Shown here one piece after another: positions 11,728-25,600 of a DNA stretch of 64,000 nucleotides. The notes under the pieces were generated by a model. It did not search any database. It had not been told where the DNA came from and saw only the letters and a program-made list of their open reading frames with translations. The stretch's first letter is position 1, and each line of letters begins with the position of its first letter. The stretch spans positions 35,291,519-35,355,518 of the forward strand of contig NW_026947485.1 of assembly GCF_034190915.1 (NCBI RefSeq). The letters run 5' to 3'. Source of the DNA: Cavia porcellus. Taxonomy: Eukaryota; Chordata; Mammalia; Rodentia; Caviidae. The position numbers were made by a program, and so were the translations under genes.

Positions 11728-13766
11728 CAACACTGCCATAAAGTTTACAGCAAACAGTATGTGATCCATGTTCTCTCATGGTATCATGGATAAAGACAGG
11801 GAGCTACAAACTGAATATGCTACCAAACTTTCCATTTCTTCTAAGCAGAACATTGCACCACAAGGAGTTTGCATTTTTTCCCCTTATTAATAATATAATA
11901 GGAAAAGAAAAAACTCGTAAACATCTTGTAGACAATTAACTCAAAAACCATAATCAGAATAAAAACCTTAAGATTCTAGTAGCAAACATTTTACAAACTT
12001 TAAAAACAAAAAATACATAATACATACTAAAAAGATATCCTCTAATGTATTTGGAGAAATGTAAAATTTAAAGATAAATTGTTTTAAAAACAGACTATAA
12101 AAAGCATCTTTTCTATGATCACTATATACCTAATGAATGAGTCATTGAGGTTCCTCACATACACACTCCAACACTCAAATATATTCTCACTAACTTACCT
12201 TGAATGTATAAACAGGGCATACAGGGAAATTTTCATAGAGCCATACACTTCTGGAAGGTTAACACTAGGGCTAATGTAAAAGATCTGAAACAGATCTCAA
12301 TTAATTAGAAATAATAACCATGGGGGGGCTCCTGCTATACTTCCTATGCACTGAAAAGATGAGGGTAGAGTAAAACGTTATTTTTAGGTATCTTTCTGTG
12401 CAAAGATCAACGCATTCCACATAGTGCACACTAATCATACACTGACCAAAAATAACTGAAAACCACCCACTCATTTATATTTATATGAATAACAATAGTT
12501 CTAGCCTAAAAATAACAACTACAGTCAAACTGAAAATCTTATTCAGAGAGCAGAACTCAGGTAGACAAATGGCCACGTATACAAACCAACTAAGACATCA
12601 AGAAAGTGATAAAAAGAAGGCCCGAGCCATTTGTGGGTTTGACCCAGGTCATATCCAGTCAGTTTATATAGATGTGAAAGGTTCAAAAAAAAAAAAAAAA
12701 AACTATAAAAAACAAGAAGCTGATACGAGTACCAAAGAGTAAGCTCTACTTCCAAAAAAATAACTCACCGGTATAATTCAAATATGCTGTCATTCTTTCC
12801 TGTAGAAGCATATAAATAAATAAATAATCAACACGAACAAATTGAAAGGGAAAAAAATATTTAAATATTTCATTCAAAATGGGGGGGGGGGTGCCTGCTT
12901 ACTTACATGTCAAAAGAAACATTATTTTTTCAATTATCCATCCAACACAATCCAGATGGGATAAAACCAAAGGCAAAAAATATATAATTACCTACATCCT
13001 TCTAGAAAATTAACCAAACAATGGAGCATTTTTCCCAGGAATAGATATCCATGTAATATTCAAAACTTACATGATATAAATAGAGACATATAGAATGAAG
13101 AAAGCAAACTCTACAATAAAGGTGTTTTGAGTGCCACTGTTAATTTATTTGGCAGCCTGGACCATTCAGAGAAATAGGAATTAAAGAACAATAAATAAAA
13201 AAATATAGACCTCTGCATAAGCAAAATTTACATATGATACAAAATCCATAATTAAGAATTCATTAATTTGATGCCACAGATTTTCTGATTACTTTTTAAA
13301 TATAATTCTGACCTGGGTTCTTTGTCTTGCAGCTTATAGCACAGTACCTAAGCAATTTAAAAAGTAAGAGTGGCTTCTTTTAGACACCATAAATACCTAA
13401 ATATGATAACCTATAACCAAAGAGCAAGGGAAAAAAAAAGGCAAATGAAACAGAGTAAGAAAGAAAGAAATGCCAGTCTGTGGATAGTTCAGTGGGAAAC
13501 GCTGCAGGTGCCTTCCTAAGAAGGAGACGTCTGACTGTTCATAGTACTCTGATTAAAGGGTACTGTGAAAAAGTTCATCAGGAATCCAGATTCAAATGAA
13601 TGCCCTGCAATCACAAAATGTCTGAATGTGCACAGTGCATTTTGACGCATTTGAGAAATTCATCTTATCTGTTTCTATTAAAAATGTTAAAATATATTAT
13701 TTGGTGTTTAAAGAGGTGAGATTTTGATTTTCTGGAAAACTCAGCAACACAGAGAAATCAGATTCT
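11728..13766. other. Unassigned intron with homopolymers
   Basis: Contains a poly-A run near 12686-12702 and a G run near 12880-12891. Short open frames around 12485-12755 overlap on both strands and include the poly-A, so they are not supported. Traces of old repeats are possible around 12.2 kb. Confidence 0.45.
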
Positions 13767-13841
13767 TGGCTGGGGTATAAGCGCCTGTCTGGCAAGTTCA
13801 AGGTCATGAGTTTGATCTCCAGTACCAAAAGAGAGAGAAAA
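13767..13841 (+). mobile_element. Partial ID SINE
   Basis: 'ggctggggtataagcgcctg', 'aaggtcatgagtttgatctcc' and 'agtacc' define an ID copy that lacks the A box (internal deletion of the tagctcag part). Flanks 'atcagattct' and 'atcaggttct' are a possible target-site duplication with one mismatch. Confidence 0.75.
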
Positions 13842-15149
13842 ATCAGGTTCTAAACTGCAGCTGAATGAACTGAACATTAACAATGTTTTAAAAGAAAATA
13901 CAACACAAGAGTTAAGAGTTTACGTAAAATAAAATAGTAAGTTTCTGTTAGAAAATGGATAACAATTTAAAGACAAAAAACAGTACTGGTAAATCTTTAA
14001 TTACAAAAATAAAGAGGCTTACAGATGTGTTTATTAATGGCAACAGAATTTTGAGGTCTGTACAAAAGGCACCTCATTTCTGTCTTGATACACAAGCTTT
14101 TAAAATGGTTAACAATCTCAACATAACTTTGAAGCAAAACCAATGATAGACTGGATTTCTGATTTTTTCTGCACTGAATTAAAAGTTATTAAACGTTGCA
14201 GGTAATTCCTCTGCATTCCTCAATCCACTCGCACCTCTAGGAAATAAAAGCAGCCTCTGTCACCACTTTGCAGTTTAGGGTTGGCAAAATGACTTGGTGG
14301 GAGGGCTTTGACATTCACAATTACAGAAAGAGAAATATACTATAAATGCCAGAGGGGGGAGCTCAGAGCAAAGGGAAAGATAATATTTATAATGGGCAAA
14401 AAAGGGAAATGCTGAGAATCTTTTGAGTTTCTACACAATATTCTTTTTTCTTTCTTTCAGTACTCTTGAATAATGGGTTATAATATTCTTTGAAACAATT
14501 ATTTTTCCCTTCAGGTAGAGGAAAAAATAAATAACAGTATTGTTGAGGGTAACCAGTTTAAATAAGGAGCAAGATTCTGAAATCTCTGCTTTAAAGGAGG
14601 TCTGTGGCACTCAGCTGCCTCTGAAATCAGTTTTGTTTGCAAATGAATCTACACAGTAGGACTGGCATCTAATGATACTGCAGGCACAGTAAAAGAATTA
14701 CCCCAAACGATCATAACCTTAAAGAGAAGTTTGGCCTCCTCCAGATTCCTATATAGGTTTACTTCTAAAGACAAAATGGAATTTTAATAGGCTCTTTCTA
14801 TAAATAAAGATACTATATAAGTGCATTCACTATCATTCTTACCACTGAAGAAATGTAAGTACTTTATACAACAAGAATGTAGCCACTGGCTGTGACCTCC
14901 TAAAAACAACTTCCAAATTTAGGCATGTTGGAAGAAAAAGCCAGGGTCTACCAGTACTCCTGCTCTTCTAGATCTAAACTGTTACGAGTTCTTTTAACTG
15001 AGCTTTCAATCCTCAACAGTTTGCCAATGATCAAGAGCAAAAAGCTAGCATTAAAATAGGTGCCATGAAACAATAAAAGACTTGATTCTATGTGGAAAGC
15101 TAAACATTGCAAGAATCAGCACTCAAGGAAAATCAGTATTATTTGATTA
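13842..15149. other. Unassigned intron sequence
   Basis: No repeat or exon recognised. Short open frame at 13955-14146 has a biased K/N composition and no recognisable features. Confidence 0.45.
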
Positions 15150-15300
15150 GCTATTGTCACAGCAATACCGAGTAAAAACCATCCCACAACTCAACAGCAT
15201 ACAATAATATGCATTTTGTTGTGGCTGTTTCATATATATGCTGGTTGTATGGAATTCAGCTGTCGGTTGCTCACCTGAGCTTGCCATCAAGCTGAACATT
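15150..15300 (-). mobile_element. MLT1-like LTR relic
   Basis: On the plus strand the order 'cacagcaataccgag..accatcccacaactca' in fragments, then 'tgcattttgttgtgg', then 'ctggttgtatggaattcagctg' in part, then 'gctcacctgagcttgcc', follows the reverse complement of the 3' half of an MLT1-type (ERVL-MaLR) LTR. Highly diverged. Confidence 0.45.
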
Positions 15301-15575
15301 AAGTCCAGATCAGTTTTCTACTCTCCTTGAATTAGCAACTACTAGAAGAACGTTCTTTGCTTCAAGTCAAATGGAGTACAAAAGACCAAGTCAAAAGACA
15401 CAAGCACATTTTAAGTCTTTGATGATAGGATATCAATAGTCCATTGGTTATGGCAATTAATATATCCAAACCCAACACTAGTATCAGTGGGACAGGGACC
15501 ATATTCGTAAATAGTAGGCTGTTTGTTAGAGGTTTTTGGTTTATATCTCATCTGGTAATGCTGCTAATGGAATAT

Positions 15576-15625
15576 CATCTAGGCAAAATACCATCTAGGC
15601 AAAAAAAAAAAAAAAAAAAAAAAAA
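15576..15625 (+). repeat. 16-bp tandem duplication ending in poly-A
   Basis: catctaggcaaaatac is followed by a second catctaggcaaaa that runs into about 25 A. The tail could mark a tail-only retro-insertion or expansion of the A-run after the duplication. Confidence 0.6.
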
Positions 15626-16289
15626 CCTAGTTTCATAAAAGCTTTCCATATGTAGCACTATTAGAAAATATACATTAAACATGAAAAAGCTATAAAGTTG
15701 GGACTGTACTGGATTTATAAATATAAATGAATATGTCTTAGAGCCTTATAAGTGATTAAAAGTTTAATGACAAAAGGTAATTAATTATAGTTATAGTGTC
15801 TTGCTTAATATACCTAGTATTTGTGAACATGGACTTCCTAAGTTGCGTACCTTATGCTAACACCAACAATATTTTATACAATATTAGCGCTGCATAGAAA
15901 TAACCTGCTAAGCAGCAGAATTACAAAAAGATAAGAAGTCAGAAAGGTCATACAAAGGTTTCCACTTGGATAACTTAAGTAATAGTAGTGGCATTAGCAG
16001 AAACCAGAAGACAGTAGAGCACTAAACTTAATAAGCAGATTAACAGTAACTGTTAAATCTTTACCCTAAACAATATTTTAAGACGAATTTAAAGGCTGTG
16101 ACTGTACACATGCATTTACAATTTAACTTGTATACCACATAACCAGCTAAATACTGCTGGAAATAAGATATGAGACATGCAGATAGAGCGTAGGAAAAAA
16201 ATTTAAAAATTATATAGACACACATGTATATTATGTATATATTAATTTACATACACAGCAAAGGAAGTCCGGTGATCCTCAGGTTCAGA

Positions 16290-16480
16290 GTTCACTAATT
16301 ACTGAATGCCTGCTCTGCGTACCATATACTGTTTCACTAAACAAAAAGCTACGCTGTAAGGTATACATTATTATTGCCCATATCTTGCAAATGAATAGAG
16401 ATCCTGGAAAAGTTCTATGGTTTATGCAAGAAAACACACTTGCCAGAATTCAAACAGAAATCTAAATAAAAGCCTGTGCA
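16290..16480 (-). mobile_element. MIR SINE relic
   Basis: The plus strand reads like the reverse complement of MIR: 'ctgaatgcctgctctgcgtacc', then 'ggtatacattattattgccc', then 'ttgcaaatgaatagagatcc' and 'aaaagttctatgg'. Diverged throughout and without a tail. Confidence 0.6.
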
Positions 16481-16784
16481 TTTTTTCCCTGTACTTGCTA
16501 ACTCACAATCAATGCCTTTATTTTCTGCCTTCTTTTATATTCTTCCATATTTAACTCCCAATACCACAAGACTGAAACTGACCAGAAATTATAATTATGC
16601 TCTTAATAGACTTATTATAATCCTCCCTGAAACATGTCCCACAGAGTTGGAAAAATACAACTGGAACATGGGAATATTTTAAACCTGTTATTTTAAGTGA
16701 CACCAGAAATCAATCAGCTGGTCAAAAGTGACAAAAAATGAGAAATCTCAGTACTTTCAAGTAATGTCTTAAGATTTTGTTTCA

Positions 16785-16930
16785 TGCCAGGAGTGGGAGC
16801 ACAAGCCTATAATCCCAACACTTGGGATACCACAAGTTTAAGGCCAGCACAGGAGACATAATGAGTTCAAGGTCAGCCTGAAGTACATAGTGAGAACCTT
16901 TCTCCCCAAAACCACCCCTGCCCCCCAAAA
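16785..16930 (+). mobile_element. B1-type SINE
   Basis: 'gccaggagtgggagcacaag', 'cctataatcccaacacttgg', 'gagttcaaggtcagcctgaa' and 'acatagtgagaacctttctc' follow the 7SL-derived B1 order, ending in a C/A-rich tail. The middle contains what looks like a duplicated 'caagtttaaggccagc' block, so it is slightly longer than a standard B1. Confidence 0.85.
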
Positions 16931-18149
16931 AAGGAAATTAGAAAACAAAACAAAATGAGCATTTTATTTCCTGGAATGAGTTTTAACTAAAGTAACTGAA
17001 AAGATGATTTTCCATAAAACCTTTTAAAACAAAGTTTTTGTCAAAAGAAAGTAAAATATACACTCTTTGCACTCAAAGGCTCTAGATTTCTACCTAATTC
17101 TACAGTTTTTGCAGACTGAATCTTAACTTCAATTACGGTCCAGTCTATAAACCTATCCATGTCACACAGCTCTACTTAACATGCAAATGTCGCTCCAAGA
17201 ACATGGCTTCAGTTACAGGGTAATTTAAGCTTTCTTATACTATGCTACATTAATTTATACATATATTACACTGAAAGAACAAAGTAAGGAGAAAAGACAG
17301 ATAAAATAGATTTCTCCATCCACAAGGGTAATTAGAAAAAAAGAGAATACTAGGGAATAGCAAACTTGCATTAACTCCTCCCTTTGATATAATCAGTGGT
17401 AAATTTTTTAAGGCAAGTGACTCTCAAGGGAGGGTACAAATTTATTGTCTTCCACAATCTAATAAACTTTGCATTTATGAAAGTTATCTATTTATTGATG
17501 GCCAACTGTAATTTATCTTCCTTAAGTAAAATACTGTTATTTAAATGTTTTTCTCTTTTTATGAATGCTAGACTCAGCAGTAAACATGTAAATGACTTCA
17601 CAAGAACAAAAACACTCATTAAATGTCAATAAACTCTCACAGTACAACCATAAAACTGTCAGAAAATCATATATTGGGCCAGCAGCAGATCAAAAACTCT
17701 GGAAGAACAGTGAATTCAAAATGATAGTAATGGTAGGAGTCCAGCAAGGAAGTGAAGATCACAATTCTAGACCTTCTTCAAATATTAAGTCTCTTTATGG
17801 CATTTAAGAAGTTACTTGGCTTTTGGGGGCATCATTTTTCTCACTTAAAACAGAGTTTTCCTTCATTTAGACACACTTACTGAGCATCTACTATTTATAC
17901 TGCTGATCTAAGTAAAATAAATTCAGCAGTAAACAATATGGACAAAGTATCTCACCTCAGAGATCATCCATACCAGTACGAAAATGATTCCATTAAAATC
18001 CTTCCAGCACTAAAATTGCATGATCCACTAGAGCTTCAGACAATTAACTCATTCCATGATGTTCAGAAGACAGGAAAGAAAGGTCCCGTCTACTTTTCAA
18101 CAGTATGTCAATTACATTTCAAATATGGCGGACATATAAAATGGTACAG

Positions 18150-18417
18150 CTGATTTGCAGAAGTTTGAATATTCTTCAGAAAACTGAACACAAAGCTATT
18201 ACATGGACATAACAATCCCATTCCTAAATATATTGAACTATAAATCTATCTTCATAGGAAGACTTGTATATAAATTTCCATAGCAGTATTCATCATATAT
18301 AAAAGTAAAAAAACAACTCAGATGTCTACAACTGATGAACAGATAAATAAGTATTCACACAATAGGTTATTTAAAATAAATAATAAGATACATAGTATGA
18401 GTAAATCTTGAACATTT
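18150..18417 (+). mobile_element. Old L1 3' region, left half
   Basis: 'aacaatcccattcctaaat', 'catagcagtattcatcata', 'aaacaactcagatgtctaca' and 'tgatgaacagataaataa' follow the last part of old L1 ORF2. The element continues at 18506 beyond an inserted ID. Confidence 0.7.
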
Positions 18418-18505
18418 AGGGATTTAGCTCAGCGGCATAGTGCCTGCTTTGCAACCGCGTGGTCGTAAGTTCGATCCCCAGTACAAAAAAAAAAAAAAAA
18501 AAAAA
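18418..18505 (+). mobile_element. ID SINE nested in an L1
   Basis: 'gggatttagctcagcggcat', 'gtcgtaagttcgatcccca' and about 21 A. The short 5' truncation removes the ggctg start. It splits an L1 3' end, so it is younger than that L1. Confidence 0.9.
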
Positions 18506-18840
18506 TTAATTCTAAGTGAAAAAAGCCAGTCACAGGCATTGTTGTATGATTCTATTATAGAAACTGTCCAGAATAGAGAAATACAAAGAAATAAAAAATA
18601 AATTGGTGGTCGTCAAAGGTAGAGGAAAAGTAAATGTAGATAACTGGTAATGATGAGTGATTACTAATGACAGTTTCTTCTCTGGGATAATGAACATGTT
18701 CTAGAATTAGGTAATAGTAGTTGTACAACTTTCTGAATATACTAAAACCTACTAACTCTACCTATAAAATAGGGAACTGTATTGTAGCTGAATATATGTC
18801 AAACTTTTTAATGTACAAAATTTCAAGCTTACAGAAAAAT
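18506..18840 (+). mobile_element. Old L1 3' region, right half
   Basis: 'ctaagtgaaaaaagccagtc', 'gtatgattctattatagaaa', 'ggtaatgatgagtgattact', 'tgaacatgttctagaattag' and 'tgaatatactaaaacctact' follow the 3' end of an old L1M-type element. Confidence 0.75.
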
Positions 18841-21800
18841 AACCTAATATATAAGCAAATAGTAAGAGAATTAAAGATATATTAAAATTGGAAGCAGATG
18901 ATTTGCTAGAGGGATATTTAAAATAATATTCAAATTATGATTTCTAAATGGTTTTATACTTATTATTTTAGGTCCAATGTAAACATCATTAAAATTGATT
19001 AAATTGAATATGAAAAGCCGTGCCATCTATCTAGTCTTTCTCTAATATTCACTGTTCAGGACTTTGCATTTATTGAATCAATATCCACCCTATTTTCCCT
19101 TCGTCATTGTCCTCCCAACTCAAACTGCTAGTCACTTCAGTCACTGTTCTTAGGTCATTTGCTCTCTGGCTTAAAACTCTTCCTGCCCCTTCAGCCTTTT
19201 CAAGGCATCCTTAGTTCTATCAGCCCCCTTCAGCCAGCTTTGACTAATTATGAATTAAGATAATCAGATATGCACATCTTCATAATACTCATTACATAGT
19301 TTTTCATAAGGGGAAAATGGAAAAAAATGAATAATGATATTCACCACAGATTTTCCAATATGTTCTGCTATTAACATAGGTCAAAAATAAATATATACAA
19401 TAAGCACCAATAAGTGTTTTCAGAATAGCAAATGGTATAAAAACATATTTACATAGAAAATAACTGAAGAGATGTGACAATTATGTTAAACAAGTCTTCA
19501 ACCACCAAATATTGAATTAGTTCCCTGATTTATAAATTCTACAAGAATAAATATCTGAACATTAAGTTTATGCAATTAACTAAAGCTGAAAAAAGCCCCA
19601 GAGATTTTCTAGAGGAACTATGTAATGACTGATAATATATACATAATAAAATATAGTGATTATCTTTCATTCTGAGATTGCTTCTTCCTGAGGCACATGC
19701 AAGAGTTGGTAGCAGATGCATGTGGCTACTGTAATAGCAAATGCCATTTAGGTGTCATTAGAGAATAAGGTTCAAGGTAAAGAGAATGTTAGTAACTCTC
19801 TACTTCAGAAGGACAAGGAAAGAAGAACTCCTTAGAGCTCAGCTCGGTTGGTCTTGACCAGAAACTTACATGTGGTTGAGAAATTTGCAATTTATTACAT
19901 AAGACAACAGAAAGAATGGCTGCTCTTCACATCAGACCAAGCGAATAAAACTGGAAAATTTTAAATCAGGACATTCTCTGTATTACGGTTTAATAATCCA
20001 TAGACATACAAATCACTGTCAAGTGTGATCCAGCAATTCTGAGAGCTGCATTTTAAGCTTCCATTAGGCTGGAGCACTTTTACTATGCTCCTATCAGTCA
20101 TAAGTTGAAAAGTTAAATACCCTATTTCTCAAATTCTTGAAAGCATCACAGGCTGAAAGCAAACACAGGTCTTTCATTCTTTTCTAGAATAAGAAAATTG
20201 ATTCCTTCCTCAAAATCTACCTATTATTTTCTTCTTTTTAATGAGGATTAGTAAAAGGTTACATGAGATCTCTAACTGGGAACTTCATCTTGAAAGGAAG
20301 AACATGGAACACTGAATCACGAGAGGACGTTCACCACCCTTCACCCTTAGTGTGCAAAAATGTTAAAAGAACTTTTGATCACTGGCATCCTCAGCTCTAA
20401 CGTCCTTCACGGCAATCAATTCAGAGGACTCTTGAAAAGTATCACCAAAGGCAAGAGATTAATTCATAGAACCTCACAGTTTAATCTTTCAATCTCATTC
20501 TGTTTTATCTGTAACCCAATGGATATCTAATCAAGGGATGGTAAAATAAGGTTGCAAAGCAATCTCATGATATATATTAATCTAAAATATTAAAAATCTG
20601 GATTTCCAAAAAAAAATTAAGACGAAAATCAATTCCTATTCTATTTCCTGTTTTGTGAACAAGAGATGATCAATCATAGTGTTTTGCTTTCCATAACATA
20701 ATAGTTTCTAAATTATCATGTGAAAATGTCAAGGCTGATGAAAATGCATAGGGGTGAAGTAAAAGCCTAAGACTCAGCATATGCAGAGCAAACCAATCAA
20801 GCAGTGATCTAGCAGAGGTGTGTATCACTCTGTGGAAGGAAGCTGAGAGTGGACAGGTTCAGCGTATAAAGTTATACACAAAAACAGTAACTTCCTATCC
20901 CAACTAAAACGCTCCCTAGCCTTTGAGTTAATGTGGCATATGATCCAAGTTAATGACCTAAAAGAACTGATTATCTTGGGGGCAAAAAAAGAGCATCTCA
21001 TTGCCTCTACTATACTCTCAGCAACACAGCAGCACAAAAAATGATATGCCAGGATGCTAAAGTTCCTTGAGCACTCAGCAGAGTTTAGCGCCATTCTGGC
21101 AAAATGAATCCAGTCACTCATTAGTTGAAATGGTAGAGACGTATGCCATGCATCACACTACCAATAAAAACTGCTCAATTCCCTATTTTGCCTTTGGAGA
21201 GGACATACCTTCCAGCAAGAGGCTAACATCAGTAGATGTTCATGAAACAGATCAAGAGAAAGTCAATCTGGAAGGAACCACTGAGTTCTAATATTCAATA
21301 AGAAAAACTTCTGTATTATATATAGTGATGCTAATACTGAAGACCATTTTTTTAAGGCAGAAAAAATCTACATGCAATTAACAGTTCTTTTCTTTACCAT
21401 GTATTCACAGATATAGCACTTAACACTACCCTTGGCAAGGCAAAGATAGAGAGATAACAGTTTTCACAATTTCAATAAAGTATTTATGCAAGGCAAAAGA
21501 AGCCAATAGTTATATCATTTTCCACAAGAAAACTAGCAGAAAACTGTGCCATGTAAATAAACTTGCCATAAACATCTAAACAGATACTATTATTATCCCA
21601 CACTTCATGAGCCACAGTTATTTGCATGTAATTAATTTGCTTATTTCTGGTGCCTCAGACAATGTAATATGCTTATCAGCTTGTTTTCTAAACAGTAAGT
21701 GTTTAACTCTTCCTTTTATAAGAAAATATTTATCTTGCTCTTTCCTTGACAGATCCAGAGCCATGTACAGGCATAACACACAGATCTATATTTGTTGCAA

Positions 21801-22814
21801 CTGTAGACATAACCCCAAAATGAGGGGCAATATCACCAACTGTAAAGTGAACATGAAACTGGCCAATGGTGAACTCAGTTAACACCAGCCTATTTACCAT
21901 GACCCACTGTACCACAATAAACATTCCCAGAGAAAACATCTAGGAAAATGTGTTGCAAATCATATTTACCACTCCAACTTATAAATTCTCCATTCTATCT
22001 TCCCTTTAATGGCTCCTTAGCTCACTTATCTTTAAAGTTTCACTCCGTACCCACCCATACCTGCAGTCCATGGAATCATAACAGTGACTTTCCTCTCTTG
22101 AACTCCAGCTCTAGGAAAATATCACTTCTTCACTGGACTTTGTTGCTAACACTGGTATAGTCTGAAACTATTCCAATGTTTTCTGTGTGCTGACCAATCC
22201 AACTCCTAAACACTTTGCTAATACACAATTTTGGTAGCCATTTGCAAAGTCATGAGTTAAAGTTAGGAAATGATCCATTTACTGATTGCCCTCTCTCAAT
22301 TTTTCCTTTTTTAAGGTCAGCTTCTTTCTGAGAGAATAAAAAACACACGGATGAAACCAACACTATTTTCATTGATTATTCAGTGATCATTTTCAAAGTG
22401 CTAAACTTCATACAAAATATACAATACTGTAGAGCCTAAAAATAATGTTACCTATAAAACTTTTGGGCATATTTTTCTATGAGTAATGTATACAAAGAGA
22501 GATTATATAAATAAATAATAAGCTTTGATTCCTTACTTCCACAGTTACTAAGTACCTTTCATGTCCAAGGGCAGCATGAGATACAGGGTACACAACGATG
22601 AGCTAATCACACGGTTCTCAGTTTCAATGAGCTTATGACACAGCTGAAAAGAAACTGAAAAATGTCTATCTGTGGGCACAAGCATGCACTCACATGTATA
22701 AAATTAACAAATGAGCAAGTGACATGAAGGCTAGAAAGTACTAAAAGAAAACCATTTATGGCTTACCTAAAATGGGACAAAATACATGGGTAGGCTAGAT
22801 TATCTAATCTGGTT
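18841..22814. other. Unassigned intron sequence
   Basis: AT-rich. Overlapping open frames on both strands around 20825-21291 and 21607-21939 show no recognisable protein. Several stretches (19.1-19.25, 22.0-22.2 and 22.55-22.63 kb) have the look of very old interspersed repeats but cannot be named. Confidence 0.45.
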
Positions 22815-22880
22815 TACCATGTTATGAATTTTCTAGAGTTATCTAGAATGGTATTCTACCATGTTATGAATTTTCTAGAA
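22815..22880 (+). repeat. Two-copy tandem repeat, 42-bp period
   Basis: taccatgttatgaattttct recurs exactly 42 bp later (22815 and 22857). Extra tctaga motifs follow in the downstream copy. Confidence 0.85.
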
Positions 22881-24164
22881 TTCTCTAGAAATTTAACCTC
22901 TAGAAGAATTCTCACAAAGAAAACTATTTAGCTCATCCTTGGGTTACTTCATTAATTGCTTTCTCTAATGTTAATTTCCAAATAAGCCTAATGGTTTTTT
23001 TTTTATAAAATATAAGAATTTCCCACAATTTCTTTAGTAAGATAACACTTTTACAAACTTTTCTAAAATTATAACTATCCATTTTTTCTATCATTAAAAC
23101 AATGAGATTTCAAGTTTTTTTTTTTAATTGCTCCATAAATTCCCCCAAGGGATTTTCTATGAATGCCCATTTCAATCAGCTTTCTTGTAGATGAATGTCA
23201 TTCTGAACTGGGTCATTTTAAAGAGCTTCATGAGCCAGTAAAACATGCAACCTACATAACCTCCATGAAAATATGGTTCTAAAGGCAGCGCTATACCATT
23301 TATAAGTTCACTGGTTTTCATTTAAGTAACTATTTTATTATGCAATGCCAACTATAGAGAACTCAAAAATCTTACAATTTGATACATTTTATTATGAAAT
23401 GCAAGCTATAATAGTATCCTTTATGTTACATAATGCAAAATACATAAGTATCCTTTTTATATATGATACAAGTTATAAAGAACATAGAACCTCTAAGACC
23501 AACCTTAAGCACAGAAATGTTCAAATCATCCACAGGTAAGGGTGACTTAGTTCTCTCAAGCTGACTTGCTGAGCAAATTAAAAAAAAAAAAAAATCCTTG
23601 AGATCCAAGCCTCTGTTTTAAATTTTGTTTATATCTTTTGAATTCTCTGTACTACTTAAATAAAGGCTTATATTGCCACTGCCTCGCCTGCTTATACAGC
23701 CCAGAGGCACATGCGAAAGTCGTAAGTTCAAAAATACATCAGGACCCTAGCATCAGTTAGGCACAGAAGTGATCACTTAATTACAATAAATAAATAAACA
23801 CATACATACATACATTTCTAAGGCTACTGAGCACAAGACAAAAATCACCTCATATGAGTTAAAGATAGTACTTATTTCTTTTGCCTAATATCCTAAGTAG
23901 TCATTTGTATGTCCATTTCCCTCAATAAAGTAAAAATAGCTTGGATACAAAATCAAAGTTTCTTCATCTTAACCTCTCTTAAGTACCATAAAAAAAAATC
24001 ACTGACTAATCAATATATGAAAATACAAAACTTGCCTTTAAAAATAAGTTAGAAAACATTAAGAGAAAAATGAGTGAGCAGTTAAAGGATTTAAAAATTT
24101 TAAGTATTATATGTATTGCCTTTCATTTCATCTCTCTAGCTGAAAGTAATAAAAAATCATCTAA

Positions 24165-24600
24165 AATAGCTTAAACAAAAAAGAAGGGAATTTATTACAC
24201 AGACTTAGAGTTGTATATTATACAACAAAAAAAGCAAATTAATAGTCAGAACTAGGAACAGCACGCAGGAAAGGAAAAGCAGACACTCCCTCCAGGAGTG
24301 AGTCCTCTGCCTCTCTCCCTGAAATTTCCTTTTTTCTGCAGTCTGAGGTCCCTCTGTCTTCTGCAATGAGCTTTGTGTCTTATTACTCTACTGAAAGAAG
24401 TAAGAATACGATAGCTTACTTTGTTTCTAATCTCTGTATCAAGAAGGGCTGAACTGTCATCATTTTATCCCAAATTCAAACTCCCAAGATGGAGCATCTA
24501 TCTGTGTCCCAATCTAAGTCAGGTGACTACCCTTCTCTGACAGGCAGAGGTCACACAGAATCAATGTACATTCATGACTTTCAGGTGTATACTTTTATAA
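24165..24600. repeat. Possible ancient interspersed repeat
   Basis: 'agcttaaacaaaaaagaagg' plus 'gaatttatta', then a CT-rich middle (tcctctgcctctctccctg) and a later 'gtcccaatctaagtcaggtg', resemble a widespread old mammalian element I cannot name. Composition is richer in GC than the flanks. Confidence 0.35.
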
Positions 24601-25556
24601 GTGATAAGCAGTAGCACTATGAATTATATATGTAAAGCTTAAAGAGCCGGATCACAATAATATATAATACTTTACACTTTATCATGAAGTTTAACTTCTT
24701 TAATTCATTCAATTCATACAACAACCCTGTAAAAGAGAAAGGATAGAGTTCACATACAAAAGAATGGATGGCAAACACAGCTTGATGTCTTTCTCATGGC
24801 TGCTATGCTATAAGACCAGGGAAAACACCTACAAGTGCACTACTTCATATCATGCAGCAACACCAAAATGAATGTACAAGGGATAAGATGACTCTTTAAA
24901 AAAAAAAAGAGTTGAAACTCAAACTCTCCAAAAGGTGTCCAACAGCACCTCCCAAGTGAAAACCACTACAGTTAATAGAGGAGGGGGCCACCATGAAATT
25001 CCTGATGTGAATAAGCCTTTACGTTCACAAATTATTTTGTTGTTCATTGAAAGAATTCACGCGGCATTCAAGTCCAAAGAACTGTCTTCTCCTTCTATAA
25101 CAAACTCTTCTGACACCTACCAACAAAATAGCACCATCTAGTAAAGTGTAGTCTCCCGGGAAATACAAGTAAAATGCAGATGCTCTTGTAGTTCTGTTCA
25201 GAATTTCTTTCCTTCTACATTACTTCACAGTAAAACACCAATAAGGTAATTTGGTAATAGAATTGGGGAACATCAGTGTTCCCCAAATCTATTTCTGAAT
25301 TCCTTCAGCAGTGAATACCAACTTGGAGAACTGGAGGATTACCAAATTTTTCCTTCAGCACATCTATAAACAAACCTCTAATCTGTTCCATGCCATAAAG
25401 CTTTCTTTTTCTGTCTTGACATTTTGTCAGGCCTACTAACCGTATATCAATTAGATAATTCATGGGACACCCCTCAAATTGAAACCATCTTACTATTTTT
25501 TTGAAATCATTTCTCTATTTCTACCTTCTTTAATTCTGGCTGTACACCCAGAATGT
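24601..25556. other. Unassigned intron sequence
   Basis: No exon or repeat recognised. The open frame at 24935-25141 is short and unsupported. Confidence 0.45.
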
Positions 25557-25600
25557 GCTATATACCTTACTCAAAAAGGCTATATACCTTACTCAAAATT
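25557..25600 (+). repeat. Two-copy 22-bp tandem repeat
   Basis: gctatataccttactcaaaa occurs at 25557 and again at 25579, an exact 22-bp step. Confidence 0.9.

Noticed and set aside
23680..23790. Further ID-type SINE
   Set aside because: A few words (cctgcttatacagcccag, gtcgtaagttcaaaa) look ID-like, but the boxes are not in order and no tail or duplication supports it.
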